DNA from: Antedon bifida
Taxonomy: Eukaryota; Echinodermata; Crinoidea; Comatulida; Antedonidae
Assembly (NCBI GenBank): GCA_963402885.1
Contig: OY727095.1
Coordinates: forward strand, 23,069,001-23,133,000
Reading direction: 5' to 3'
DNA: 64,000 nucleotides
A model generated the notes under the pieces. It saw only the letters and a list, made by a program, of their open reading frames with translations, was not told the DNA's origin and searched no databases. Positions 43,001 to 56,200 of this stretch are shown here, one piece after another; the first letter of the stretch is position 1; each line of letters opens with the position of its first letter. A program made the position numbers and the translations under genes.

Positions 43001-43946
43001 GGGTCCTACTAAACACCACCAGATACCAACCAGAGCAACAAATCCTACCACCAGATTATTAATGGTATATTACAACTTTCAAAGCTTAATTCTTTCAGAA
43101 ACTAATAAAATTGAAGTTAGAAGTTGAATTTCTCGCTGTCGCAATTCAAGAATCAAATGCGTTTGATCACCATAATAGTAGCGAAACGAACGCATTCATC
43201 CGTGTCTCTTGTGTATTGTATTCTCCGTTTGTCATGTTTTTATCATGTTTCGTATGTCAAAAACGATAAAATAACAATAACATAATAAAAGTAAACGTGT
43301 AAGTTCATCAATCGAAAAGAGGTAGAATGGTGCTTGTTGGTTTAACAATATCCATCTTGTCAATCAGTACTTTTAATGTTTTCCAGTTAGTTGCTAATTT
43401 TAATATATTGTTTAACTTGCTGCTCTCGCAAGAATTGTTCATCCAAGCAACCATGTGTTTGATTTCTGCTGTCTGCAGTATTAAGCAGAATACCGTCACT
43501 GACATAAGGTCAGATTACTTAAATGACCGTACTAGCCAATTCTATGGTTTCATTAAAAAAGGACCAAAACAACCAAAGTGTCATTTCTACTACAAAAAGA
43601 GACAGAACATAGTTAATTGTACAGTTTTATTTATTTTTAACTGTTATACAGTAGTGTACAGAAAATAATTTCTGATTTTATTTGACCAAATAAATGCTGT
43701 AAGAGCATTTGAATGAGTAACAAAAAAGTTATTATTAATTATGGTGATCAAACGCATTCGATTCTGGAATTGCGACGGAGAGAAATTCAACTTTTAACTT
43801 CAATTTTATCAGTTTCTGACAGAATTAAGCTTTGAAATTTGTAATATACCATTAGTAATCAATTCCAAGCAGGTGGCTGCTCTCTGGTGGTGCAATTTGT
43901 TGTTCTGGTAGGTATCTGGTGGTATCTAGTGGTGTTTAGTAGGACC
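43001..43946. mobile_element. Foldback element with long inverted ends and a 9-bp target duplication (MULE-like)
   Basis: Inverted arms of about 175-210 bp begin GGTCCTACTAAACACCAC and include GGTATATTACAA, TCAAAGCTTAATTCT, AATTTCTC and ATGCGTTTGATCACCATAAT. The flanking 9-mers are GAGCCTGAT (42,992-43,000) and GAGGCTGAT (43,947-43,955), one mismatch. Long arms with 9-bp duplications are typical of Mutator-like elements. The interior (about 43,180-43,735) has a frame on each strand, neither of which I recognise. Confidence 0.7.
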
Positions 43947-44190
43947 GAGGCTGATCATTTGTGACCAATGAAATTATCTTGTTGAAATGAGCCCGATTAT
44001 TTTGGCCTAGGCCTAATTGCCTGTGTCCCGATCATCTGGTAAACTTGCTTGCTACCAGCATCATGATAGGTGATGGTGTGTCTGGAGACGGTCACATTGC
44101 ATGTCGGACCGTTCATTTTGGCTGCCATACTCTACCTAACAAGAACATCCCTCCAGGCCGATCTACCTACCTTGATCTACCTTGATATTA

Positions 44191-44600
44191 AGACTTCTTA
44201 AATTCCCTACGTTTTTTTAGATCTAATTTAAGGTCACAAACTACATTTAATGTAAAAATAAATACTTATATGGTCCTATTGTGATAACTTTTTTCCTCTC
44301 AAATTGTTAAAATGTGAAAAATAAGCTGATTCTAATCATTTAAGCGACCCGCTATAAATCCCAACATACATTGCGTGCAGATTGATATTTTATTTTTAGT
44401 TTTTCTTCTGTAATTCACCCACTTTCGATCGTTCGTGTGGAAGAATCGTAACTTTTCAGCAAAAATACCGGGTTTCCCCCAATTTGTATTAACGTATACT
44501 GGCAAAGACAAATAATGCAGCAACTAGACAACATCAGGCTAGGCCTATAGCTAGAGTATGATGTATGTACATCGCTGCTGTTTACCAACTAGGCCTGCTG
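44191..44600 (+). mobile_element. Truncated MITE, family A, upstream of SNRNP35
   Basis: Begins AATTCCCTACGTTTTTTTAG near a TTAA and matches the left two thirds of 23,830-24,455 (TATGGTCCTATTGTGATAAC, CGACCCGCTATAAATCCCA). It ends without a recognisable right terminus. It lies about 470 bp upstream of the SNRNP35 start codon, so it may overlap promoter sequence. Confidence 0.65.
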
Positions 44601-45072
44601 TGGATTTTTTAATTGGTTTAATGTCTCTATGGCTAGGTAGGTTATTCCATGTGTTACAGTGAAGTTGCGAAATTCCTTGTAGGTTTTTTAATGATTTTAA
44701 GTTTGTGGCCTCTTTTTAGTTCCAACCGCCAGCTAAAAAAAATGTTACTCTGGATTCTATCTATTCCTTTAAATAACTTATAAATCTGGATAATTGCAGA
44801 TCTTGAGGATGGTGAGTAAAGCCAACCTAACCCGGCCTTGTATTGAGAAAGTAAAAAGAAAAAAAAGTAAAAATTATAATTATGAATTTAGGAGTTCATA
44901 ACAGACTGGGCTAATATATAAATAAAAGCACAACTCAAAATGTGAAAATATATGATTTTATCTACTGTACTTTTCTATCTACTGTACTTTTTGCTTAAAA
45001 TCAGTTTATTTTTCTTTTTTTGCAAATTTTTAGTAACTTTTGTTCTAAATTTGATGATAAAACACTCAATAC

Positions 45073-48000
45073 ATGGAGAGCAAATGGACTGCAATAGCAG
45101 TTGTGTATGATCCTCTAAAGGCAGGTAGCATAGATGGTACAGATGATCGAGCTCACGATAAAGCTGTAGAAAGAGCTTTGAAAGTATGTATTATATAATT
45201 GGTGTGTTTTGTTCTTTTGAACTCTTTTTCAATAAAAACAGCTAATGTAATTGTGTTCAAATTATGTAGCCTATCTAATTTGTTCATTTAAAAATCTTTA
45301 AATGAGTCAAGTCAGTTTTCTCTTTCTAGATTGGGCTACCATGTTAGTGTGAGTAAATAAACTTAATTTTTTTAATTTCAGGCCAGATATAATCCAGACA
45401 AAACCCTTGAAAGCTCAGCTGAATGTTCAATATTTGTTGGAAGGTTAAATTTAAACACAACTGAAGAAACTTTAAATACGGTGTGTTAAACTTTTCCTGA
45501 TACTGTATATCATGGAGGAAATGAATAAGAATTTCCTCCATAATTATACAGATATTGCCTGCTTTGAGATGAAATGTAATATTTGATTTATTTTTCCCAT
45601 GAGATTATACTGTAACATTTGAAGTACACTGTGTAACAGTATGCTATCATAGATTTTCGTCATGCAATCCTTCAAAAAATAGATTATAATATCTGTTATA
45701 TTACCTAGATCTCTGTCAGATCACAACATATTGACAATTTGCATGTAAAATGAAATGGTCCAATGTTTGCTAATCTTTTAAATTATTGTTACTGTTGCTT
45801 GTCTGGTCAAAGTTTAATGTCAAACTTTAAACTACCCTCTCCAAATACAACAAACTTGAAAGGATTTTTAAAATTTAATTTTATGATGAATTCAATCCAA
45901 ACAATTATGATTCATACAATATTTATCTTTTACCTTGAATATTTATACCGTAATTATACAAATAATGAATGTATATGAGTTGGATGGTGAGAATATTTTA
46001 TGAGTTTTAATACATTGTATGAAAACTACAGTTACATGAATAACAATACTATATAAGTATTATGACTGAAAAGTATTTTTATTTTACCTTATTTTTTTAT
46101 ACACTTATTTCTTATTTAGCTTTTCCAAAAATACGGTGAAATCAAACGCCTGCGTCTGGTTCGTGATATTGTAACTGGTTTTTCAAAAGGCTATGCTTTT
46201 ATTGAATATATTGATGAAAGAGATGCGTATCGTGCAATAGAAGAAGCAAACTATATCTACATAGATGGAAATGAAATTTACGTTGATAAAGAAATAGCAA
46301 GGACACTTGAAGGCTGGATACCAAGGCGTTTAGGTTGGTGTAGTTGAACTGAGTTGTTATAGTGTAATTAATATACATCATGGTGTTTTATGATGGGGTT
46401 TTTTGAGGAAATAAATAAGAACTAGCAGTAACCAGTCTTTTTCTGCCTTAATATGTGGTTATATACTAATTCGCATGGGATAAGTATAATAAAAGCGCAC
46501 TCTTCGCTGATAAAAGTACTCTGACAAATTATTCACTTTGAAATATGTGTAAGCTCAAAAATGAAATCAATACTGGATATGGGACTTTATTTCATTTCAT
46601 TTATTTATTTCACTTTACAAATATATAAATATAAAGTGGAGGAGCCTAAAAAAAAGCAAAGCTTGTGGTGAGTAGGCTTCTTAAAACAAAAAATAAAATA
46701 TAAATAAAATAACACAATTAGAAACTCCAAAAAAACAATAATTTAACTAATATCTTTTCTCTAACACCTAAGTTAAACATGTTTAAAACTAAAAAACAAG
46801 TAAAAAATTATTTAAGAAATATGTAAATAATAAAAGAATTTACAAAGAACCTTCAACCAATAATAGTTTAAATTGACGTTTAAATAAAGCACAGTTATGG
46901 GGTTTTTTAAAAGAGATATTAAGGGAGAGAATTCCAGAATTTAAGTCCAGTGTATACAAGGGTGTTCATTTTAAGACTAGTTCGAGTAAGTGGCTAAAGA
47001 AAAATTGTGCTGTGTGAATATTAATCTAGGGTACACATCAGAAAGTGACAACATGCAATACAGGGACATGCACGTTGAACTCTGTCAATCAGTCGGCAGT
47101 TTAAAACATTTTAATGATAAAATATGAATTGGTAATGTGAATTATTGGAATAATAAAACTACAGCTGCTAACAGACTAGAATCAACACAGGAAAGTGCAT
47201 GGTGGTGGTAGTCGGTATTAGATGATGCGCGCGAGAAGGAATAAAATACCAAACTATATTTTGGGTGTATTTTTCGTTGCGTATTATAATTTGATATTTT
47301 GTTTGTTAATTATGCTCAGAATTAGTCACATTTACAATTAAAAAATGGGACATAAATCGAATGAAAAACATGCCCTAAATCATAAAAATGACCTCATATT
47401 GCTCACACATTTTCCATAAGATTTGGATTCGTTTTGTGTGTGTTTATTTTTATTCATTTACATATTTTTTTATTTCAATGTTTTGATATTTTGCAATTTT
47501 TTTGTGGGAGTTTTTTTATCTTTTTTGCTACTTTTATAATAAAATTGTGGTCTAGTTTTGATTTTTTTGCTTTAAGCAGTGATACTTTTTATTTACACAT
47601 TTCGCAGATTCAAACTCTAACGTACTAACCATTGATATCAATGGCCACAGCGTTTTACTCACTGAGCTAGCCGTGATTCATTCTGTTCAAAGGATATGTT
47701 TAATTAATTAAAACTTCTACGATGCAATCAGTAAATACAGTTGGCCGGCTGCTGAAACACTTTTTTACTTTAGCGGCCCGGCATGGTATTTATTTTTTGC
47801 CTTAAAATTCAGGAAAGTGATATAGCCTATCGTGTGCGGCCCCTCAATAAACATTGGTGTGTCAAATGTGAGCATGTAACCTTCATCGGTTTCGGTGCAG
47901 ATATGTGAAATTATGCAAAAATTTAGTAGCATTAATATTTGGATAGTAAATATATATACATCAAAAATGTATTTTTTAGTTTTTGATAAATTAATTAAAT

Positions 48001-48714
48001 TGTCTAAAATTTATGTTAGTGTTTTTAATTCTAGTATGTGTTGTAATTGGTTTTTATTAATGAATGTGAAAACCAGCATACACTATAAATCCATCGATAT
48101 TAGATAAATAGTAGCTTTTCTATAAAAGTGTAAAAATATTAATAATGATATTGATGGTTAGTGCAGCAAATTTTAACAAATGCTGGAAAAAATATTTTCA
48201 AATTAAATACAACAAATATACTATTTTTATCATTTATTTATGTAAAATAAATATACAGTACAATCTTTATAATAACTAATTTTTCTATTAATATTGTCTT
48301 CCAGGTGGTGGGTTTGGAGGTAAAAAAGAATCTGGCCAACTTCGATTTGGAGGTAAAGATCGACCTTTTAAGAAGCCAATCATACTTAGTCAAAAAAGAG
48401 AAGAGGAACAGAAGTATGGAAGAAGAGATAGGTATGGTGGAGATAGAAGAGAAAGGCAAAGGTCTAGGGAACGAGACAGGGAAGAAAGAGACAGAAAACT
48501 AGATAGAGATAGGGAAAGATACAGGGATAGGGGAGAAAAATACAGGGATAGGGGAGAAAGGGACAGGGGAGACAGAAATAGGGATAGGGGAGACAGAAAT
48601 AGGGATAGGGGAGACAGAAATAGAGATAGGGGAGAGAGAAATAGGGATAGGGGAGAGAGGGACAGGGACAGGGGAGACAGAGACAGGGATAGGGGAGACA
48701 GGGACAGGGATTGA
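45073..48714 (+). CDS. SNRNP35: U11/U12 small nuclear ribonucleoprotein 35 kDa protein
   Basis: Protein of the U11/U12 di-snRNP of the minor spliceosome, which recognises the 5' splice site of U12-type introns in the nucleus. Exons: 45,073-45,183; 45,382-45,480; 46,120-46,333; 48,305-48,714. The joined frame is 834 nt, 277 residues (the human protein is 246). The N-terminus is MESKWTAIAVVYDPLKAGSI. One RRM spans about residues 52-131 with RNP2 IFVGRL and RNP1 KGYAFIEY. The WIPRRLGGG and KKESGQLRFGG segments after it are diagnostic of this protein and separate it from U1-70K. The tail is an RD/RE-rich run made of 7-residue repeats. The start ATG has a good context with G at +4. Donors are GTATGT, GTGTGT and a weaker GTTGGT. 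Confidence 0.95.
46580..46870 (-). repeat. LINE-like 3' tail in the last SNRNP35 intron
   Basis: TTTATTTCATTTCATTTATT, then TATTTCACTTTACAAATATA, then GGAGGAGCC. This resembles the reversed 3' end of a LINE or LINE-dependent SINE. The rest of the roughly 2-kb intron is A/T-rich, with T-runs at 47,430-47,600. Confidence 0.35.
47601..47700 (-). repeat. tRNA-like SINE remnant in an SNRNP35 intron
   Basis: In reverse complement: GCTAGCTCAGTGAGTAAAAC (A-box-like) and, about 35 bp on, AGAGTTTGAATCTG (B-box-like). The spacing fits a tRNA head, but the cloverleaf is not intact. No clear tail or target duplication. Confidence 0.5.
48530..48712 (+). repeat. 21-bp coding minisatellite in SNRNP35
   Basis: Repeated GGGATAGGGGAGACAGAAAT and variants code for units such as RDRGDRN, RDRGERN and RDRGERD; about eight to nine copies. 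Because each unit is 21 nt, changes in copy number would keep the reading frame. Confidence 0.9.
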
Positions 48715-48835
48715 ATATCAGATACTGGTAATTATTTTTTAGGGTTGTTTTTTAATTTAAAAAAATACTTACTGATCAAATAAGGAACCAAACCTAACAA
48801 TACCTTTTTTCATGTATAAATAATTGTAAACATGT

Positions 48836-48841
48836 ATTAAA
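48836..48841 (+). terminator. Poly(A) signal ATTAAA of SNRNP35
   Basis: ATTAAA, the commonest variant of AATAAA, about 122 nt after the stop codon, followed by T-rich sequence. It is the first plausible signal downstream. Confidence 0.45.
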
Positions 48842-50176
48842 TTTGTTTTATATTATTTATGTCAAATTTTCATTCTTGTTGAGTCTTTAGTTGGATCGAT
48901 TGCAAAGTATTTGGAAGTTTTTTCTCTGCTGATGACCACTTAAATGTTAATTCTGATTCACTCTCTTATATGGAACTTCAGATTTCAGTTTATCAACGTA
49001 AATATTTATGTGGTATATAATTGATAGCACTTGATTGACCATTAATAATGTATGTGTTCTTATACTGTACTGTATTACAAACATCATAATGATATAACAT
49101 ATACTGTACTTTCAATTATATAAACAGTTCAAGATTAGTATAAAAAGATTAGGAAATATTACTGTATATGTACAGGACGCACATTTGACGGCCACATGTT
49201 ACCATTAAATTGTGTCTTACACACCGGTCATTTCCTCACCAAAAATGTAGCCTACAACTTCTGTAATGTATATGGCCAACAGTGCTGGCACATGGGTAGT
49301 CTTACAGACTAGTCTTGAATTTAATAGGTAATAAAAAGGAAATATTGTTTTATCAATAACATACCATTGTTTTGATTGTAAAATGTTTAAATTTCGGCCT
49401 AGAAATAAGTGCACCTTATACATCAGCGACATACAAAATTCTTATAATTATTTCAGTCTCTGTATGCATCTTATACACATATGTATTCTGTATAAGGTAA
49501 ACTGTGAGCTCCAAATCGTTACAATGCATGTTTTGGAAAATGATATACTGTAAAATAAACATGCTCACCTGCAATGCGAATTTAAAATAAAATTTCATGA
49601 CCAATTTTTCTTTTGATACAAAATAAAAAACAAACTGGAAGAAAATGATTTGGATCATAGCAGTATAAATCTCACCACTTTATTTCCTATTTCCATATTT
49701 TACATTCTAGTCCCTTGCTTTCTATTCATTTTCTATGGTTTTTAAAACCAGTTTCATAAAAATCCTGAAAGCTGTGATACACACGGAAACACAAGAAAAT
49801 CATAATTTCCTTGAAACCTATTATTTGATTATAAAATATTCAAACTAAAATTGTTCATGGCGTCATTCATTATTCACAGTTGTGTTTCAAACCAGCGTCA
49901 TATATTGTTATTTCCATTGTTGAAGGCGCCAATATATTGCAGTTGCACTGTTTGATTCTTTCAACCATTGAGGGTGCCATTAAATTACCACAAAATACTT
50001 TTGGTAAACTTATAGATTACAGTTTCAAGTCCGTAACACTTGGATGTCAACAACCAGTATTGTACAGGTACTGTTGAGGGTGGCAACATTTTTAATTTAA
50101 AAGGCTTAGAGCGACGTACAACCACCCAGCCTCAACAAACATCACAGTAAAAGCCTGATAGTCAATTTACACAGTT

Positions 50177-50182
50177 TTTATT
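50177..50182 (-). terminator. Poly(A) signal AATAAA of MED16
   Basis: On the minus strand AATAAA lies about 84 nt past the MED16 stop codon (50,268-50,266), in ATCAATAAAAACTGTG. A short 3' untranslated region is implied. Confidence 0.55.
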
Positions 50183-50265
50183 GATGTACAACCACCCATT
50201 ATGAGCCAATGTGGTACAACAAGAAATATATGCAATTGTCTTGGTTGAGTGGGTACTGTCCATAT

Positions 50266-53200
50266 TCAAGGCACAACCACTTTGTGCCAGAGTCCACCAC
50301 AAAGACAGGATCTACTCCATCGCTGTTCCCATGCCATCATTTTTGGTGTATTTGAAGGTGATTTCAGTAAAGATATACACGAACATCTAAAACATAAATA
50401 GTTTATTACATTCTACAGCATCTATCTTATACATATTATATAGTCATTGACCATAATTTAATACATGTAAACTTTTTGCACAGGAATTTATTTGAGTTTT
50501 ATTGATAAAGCACTTGTCTATGATAGATAAACTAAGAATTTATCTTTCTGCGTCAAAACTGTTGATCAACCAATATAGTTTCCCATCTTCCAGTTTAAAA
50601 CTAAATTAAAATATCGATGCATTATAGTATATAATATAATAGTATAAACAAGTTTGTATTTTACCTTGTGCAACGCTTGAGTTCCTCAGGGGGAGCAACG
50701 CCTAAATGGAGTCGCCGTACAACATCATGTTTCTGGTGGATTTTGTCAGTCAGTGACCTAGTGTTTACTTCTGCAGGATGACCTGGGCTAAAGGTTGCTA
50801 CTGTGATCATGTGACCTGGTGGGTTGTCAAATTGAAATGCCATAGCTTGCCTACTGTGCAACTTGCCAATGATTCCTAGAGGAGTAGAATTTGTAACAAT
50901 CTAAATAACTATTAATATATATTTAGGAAAACTGAATTGTCAATTAGCTTGTCAATTACAGTAATAAGTTTTTTTACTGTCAAAAATCTGTTTAATGATG
51001 CTAAAGTTTATTAACATGTCTTTGAAAGTGGAGTTATTTTGACACAAGACAGGATTTGAACCCAGCATCCAGTAATTGGTAGTCAAGCATCTTAAACATG
51101 AAGCCACAACTTCACTCTGGATGGCAGCAGAAATCGACAATAAATTGGACTTCTAGCTCAGTTTTCTTCCAGAGAGAATTCACTTAGAAAAATTAATTCC
51201 CATACTCGGTTAGCTTGACTGAGAATAATCATGTGTGAATGAAGTTTAAAAGACTGACTGGTGTGAATAAACAGTCCAGCGTGACCGATAGATTTTACTG
51301 CCATACCTTCTGTGACTGGTTGGTATTCCATACTACGGATTAGTATCTGGCTTGGAAGGAGGATACACTCATCTGAAAAGACACAACTGAATATTAAACA
51401 CTCTTGACTTTTTGCAGACAGTCATACATCCACAAATTTAATTTTAAATGTGTACTTAATTATCTAAATGAAAAAAGTGAAAAACGTTGATAAATTGAGA
51501 TACCTGTACAAGGAAAATTGAAGTACTGTAAATAAAAAAAGAAAGGTTTTTGGAAATACTGTATATTTAATTACACACATTCAAATAATATATATATATA
51601 AAAACCTACCAACAATGGAATCTTCCAGTTTAACATACATATCATCTACACTACTGACCCATATATTAGTGAGTAGTTTGTAGAGTAAAGAGAGACCATC
51701 AAGCCCAGCAGATGTGACAGTGAAGACAGGTAAACATAAAGGCTCTTTCTCACCAAACACTTTAATAATTACTAGCAGTTGCCTTAGTATTAACAAGGTG
51801 CTAGCATCATATAATATGCTAACCTGTACAAAAAATAACAACATTTAAAATGAATAACTCAACTTTGCTGATTTGTTTTTCTATGGTGTGATACATGGAC
51901 ATTATACATTCTCATTTAGAATATTGTAAACACTTCTCCAACTACAAAAAACTATAATAAATGTTCTTCTGAATTTGTTAAAATTTTAATTTTCTTAATT
52001 GTGAATTAAAACACTGATGAAATTAAATTAAAAATAATAAGCATACCCCTGGCTTTGTGGTCATCTGACCTTGAACTGGTACAGTAGCGAGAACATAGAG
52101 GGCGTACTCAGCAATCCACTGTGTAAGTTGTTGAGTTGACCTAAGTAGTTTTTTATCCACTGTTATATCCTTACTATCAATTTTTTGTAGAACGCTTACA
52201 ATGTCAGTATCACCAATTGCACAAGCAGCTTAAAAATAAAATAGTAGTTAAATTAAATTAGAACACTGTTCATTAGAGTTATGTGTAAATATAATGGAAT
52301 GAGCTGATTTTAATATTAAAGTGAAAACATTAATTTATGCTATGATTTTACTGATGATAACAGCTGACAGTAACGTAAAGGCTACTAGTACTAGAGGGGA
52401 TAATGTTGTCCGGTTCCCGTCCCGTAAAAGTTGGCATATGAGAGATAGCTCTAACAAATCAAATAAAAATATGGTTCTCTCTAGGCCCAGTAAGAACTGT
52501 CATTTTAATGAAGGTTAGTTAGACTTGACGGCCAGTTAAAAGGCCTACTCCTAGCTAGGCCTAGATCATTGAATTCTAAGCCAGTTTTTTGTGTTTCATA
52601 GGAGGTGGGCTCGTAGAATGCCTACCGCTAGCTAGCCCGGCCTTCATAGACTTTTTTTCCGTCCGAACGCAACCTGGATCTGCCACTGACACATAAGAAT
52701 AGAATGGAGTTTTGCTTAAAGATGTATTGTCCACCAAAACATGTAAAATTAATTTTAAAAACCAGACTTTGAAAAGGCCATTTCACAGTTTTAATCAAGC
52801 TAATCACTTGTGTATAAAAAAAATTTAAAAATAATGTTTTCACTTATAAAAAGACAAAATAAATGATTAAATTCAACCAAAAACCCATTGACTTCCAGTC
52901 GGTTTACAGCTTTTTCAGGTAAATATATATTTTTTTCAATCCAATTTTTGGTCAAAGTGAATAACTAGTATGCGACATTAACTTGGCATATTCAATAGTT
53001 TTTACAGGGTGACAATATATCTTTACATAGATTGGCTAAATACCTGATAAAGATCTAATCATTACCTGTAATTCTATCAGAGGGTGTATTTTCCAGACCA
53101 CTGGCTGATGTTAATAGTGCTTTAAATTCTGTTGCTATGGCGTTAAGTAACAACTTAGAATGGCAATCTACGGCTTTACCTCTCCCACTTGATGTAAGTC

Positions 53201-56200
53201 TAAAAAGCGAAGTGTTATCATTAGAAATAATTGTAATGAACAAATAAAACTTAGAGCTTTGTTCTCAGTAAAATGGAATGCACGGACATGCAATACACAA
53301 GTAATCTGATCACTCTTCAAGTGATGAACCAATTTTTGCTTGAGATGGACTGCACCTACATCCTTGCATTGCATCCTAGTGGGATCCAACAGAAATATTT
53401 CAGATAAAAACAGTGTTTAACCATGGAGCTATAAAATTGTATAGCTCCATGGTTTAACCAATTGACTTTTAATTTTTATCTAAACTTTTATCTAATAGGT
53501 TGATCGTAAAGTGTATTGCATGGTATCCAATTACATATGTCTCAAAGTATGAGCAATGACTGTTGGAATGGCGCTATATAAATCTAACGATTGATTGATA
53601 TATGTGGCAGTAATAATCCTCATATCCAAATACAGTACAACACATGTCCATTAAATACCATCTGCTAAATCAAACAAAGCTTGTTGTTTATCATAGTCGC
53701 TTACAAAACAAAACAAGTCAAACATGGGATGATGATTAGTCACAGAGAATGGTATTAGTGGTATTTTAAAAGATAAAAACCAAACCTATGTAAAGTTGCT
53801 TTCATTGCCAGCAATCTGTTAAAAAGCAAAGCTTGTCTTGCAGGATTCTGACGATTATACACTTCAGTTAATCGATCAATCACCGTCTCTACCATACCTA
53901 AAAAAACATCATTTTAAATATTTACCACAATTTAAATTAAATGACAGGTCAGATCAAAGCTTTTGTCAAAATTGCTTCCACAGTTTGGTTTATCTATAGG
54001 CCATCATGCTTCATTAGTGTTGATAGCAAATGTTAAAATACAACATTATTGTATAATAATGGAAACAGGTATACTATAACAAGCTGGGAGTTTATAAGCA
54101 AAATCAACAAACATGGATAATATATCAGCAAACAGTGTTGAGGACAAACTGAATTAATGATTGATAGTTGACAAATGGTGATTAGTTAAGTCATGTCTGC
54201 TGGGTTGTAAAAGAAGAGGGGACTTTATCTTGAAAAATGGACAATAATTTTCCCACCATCAGAAGCAGAAGAAGGGGAACCGTTGAATCTTCAGCATACT
54301 GACCTTTTTTTGCTTTATTTGACATATTTTTTGCTTCTACTCTGAATTTTGTCATGTTATATATAGATTTTGGTTTCTTATATCCTACTAATTAAACCTA
54401 ATCTTACCCATAGAAATAGTTAGCATAAGATCCCACCAATCACGTCCTGTTACTAAGCAGTATTCTAATAAGTTGACCACCTGTGCAATGGTATGAGCTC
54501 TATGGGCACCTGTAAGGAAATTAGACATACATTAGAAACATCAAAAGATCTTTGAAGTATTTGGTATGGAAAAACAGAGACAAATTTTGTTAATTGAAAA
54601 TTAAAAAATTGAACATGCTCTTTAATTCAGTCGTGTGAAATTAAATGGATGCAAGTTCGCAGATCAGATTTCCACTACCTTGATAAAGATGAATTCTATT
54701 AGATTATACAAATCTAAACAAATCATATTTTTTAGAAAAAAAAACCAAAATACAATACAAAAATGATACATACATTTTCTATCGACTAAAGTCTCCTTCA
54801 GTGAGGCCCAAACTGACATTCTTGATCAGTACTTGAACTATGAATGACTGGTGGGGAGTACTGTTACAATTTTCGGAACATTCGGGAAAAAGACCTCATG
54901 CAAAACATTATTTATATTCTCACCTGCATCAACAATTTGTCCAATCGTTGGAGCAACTTTCAGAAGACAGAGAGCACCCATTTTATCAACGCCAATCATA
55001 CTACAACACGTGCTTGACATAGTAAGACTAACAATATAACAAGCACTCATTGGCCTTTGACGCTTAGCTAAAAACAATATAATATAAACATTTTAAAATT
55101 GTACTATTTATATTTAATCATCCATAATTTATATTCTTATATATCCTTAAAATGGTCAAATACAAAATTTGGAAAAATTCTGCTATAAAAACCAGGAAGA
55201 CTTTTTTTCAGTAGTTAGGTAGTTTAACCTAATGTAATAACATGTCTGGTGACTCCCTAGAAGGTGAAAAAAGTTGGATATATGGTGGATATTTTTTGCT
55301 ATAGCATGAAAATAAAACTCTGAAGTTAAATAAAAATATTAGAAATTCAAGTTATATTACCTATATTTAGTCACCCGATAACATTTTTTACCACACCGTT
55401 TATTTTTCATAGTTTTTAAAAAATGTACAAAAAGTGTACAAAAGAATAGATATTTTACTGTGTAATTTAAACTATCCCCCACTGATAAGAAAGTGCTTAT
55501 TTTCAACAAGCTCTTGTAACACAAATAAAATCCCAACAATTATGAAACATAGGGGAAACTAGATCGATAATTTTAAAACATCAAATAAAAAGTATATGAT
55601 TTTATGATTAATGTAAAATAATTTATTAAAAATAAATATTTTACCTTGTGGACTTGAAATATTTTTAGCTCCTTCATATTTTAATACTTTTACAGGTTTC
55701 ATTGAATTACTGTGGAATACAACAAAAAGAGTACTTGTAAGTAATCATATATTTCAACATCAGTAGTTAAAGAATGAGGACCGCATTTGCATATTGTGTG
55801 ATTTACTTATTTTCAGGTTTCTACAAGCTGGCACACAACCTTAGTTTATTTTAATTTTACTTATGAAACCATTTTTTACTCATGGCCTTTTAGTACACTC
55901 TAAAATATTAGTAGTGAAAAGTTTAGTTAAATTCATGCCTATACTTAAATAATTAGATTAACAATACTAAAGTCATTTTTGTAACAATCTACCACAAGCA
56001 AAAGAGAATATAATGAATAAATATTGCCAGAGTTTTATTATCTACTATTTTTCATGGCTTTAGGAACTCTCCAGTGTTCAACCAAAGCAAGTTTTGCTGG
56101 ATTAAATTGGCTCCAATGAACTGGTATCAAAACAGTGTAAGAAAATTATACATAAAACAAACATTTATCTAGTAGTGGTAGGTTAGGCCTAGCCATTAAA

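Larger units (their letters stand above)
38395..45072. other. Intergenic region with foldback elements
   Basis: Between the receptor start and SNRNP35 I see no gene. Contents: a Penelope-like scrap (39,055-39,160), a CTAGGC-rich palindromic run (39,645-39,795), a string found inverted elsewhere (39,815-39,890 with 42,895-42,965), a GC-rich GTGGCGTATCCAGTGGGGGG run (39,970-40,015), inverted-repeat elements at 40,725-41,555, 42,563-42,795 and 43,001-43,946, and a truncated family A MITE next to SNRNP35. The promoters of both flanking genes must lie within it, but I cannot place them. Confidence 0.5.
48715..50265. other. Spacer between convergent SNRNP35 and MED16
   Basis: Holds the 3' untranslated parts of both genes and no other gene I can support. 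It is A/T-rich unique sequence. Two CATTGTTGAAGGCGCCAA-type and ACAACCACCCA strings repeat locally around 49,910-50,210. The small open frames here lack any family features. Confidence 0.5.

Noticed and set aside
43327-43668. 113-residue open frame inside the foldback element
   Set aside because: No recognisable domain; hydrophobic, low-complexity composition and a competing frame on the other strand.
48305-48502. Open frame starting MVGLEVKKN
   Set aside because: It is an alternative frame of the last SNRNP35 exon, whose true frame (GGGFGGKKESGQ) is fixed by the upstream exons.
52321-52518. Frame with a signal-peptide-like start (MKTLIYAMILLM)
   Set aside because: The first codon is GTG, the stretch is inside a MED16 intron on the opposite strand, and no partner exon or family match is visible.
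54838-55077. Single-exon gene on the minus strand
   Set aside because: It is MED16 exon 11 read on into flanking intron; the splice acceptor at 55,068 and donor at 54,923 bound it.
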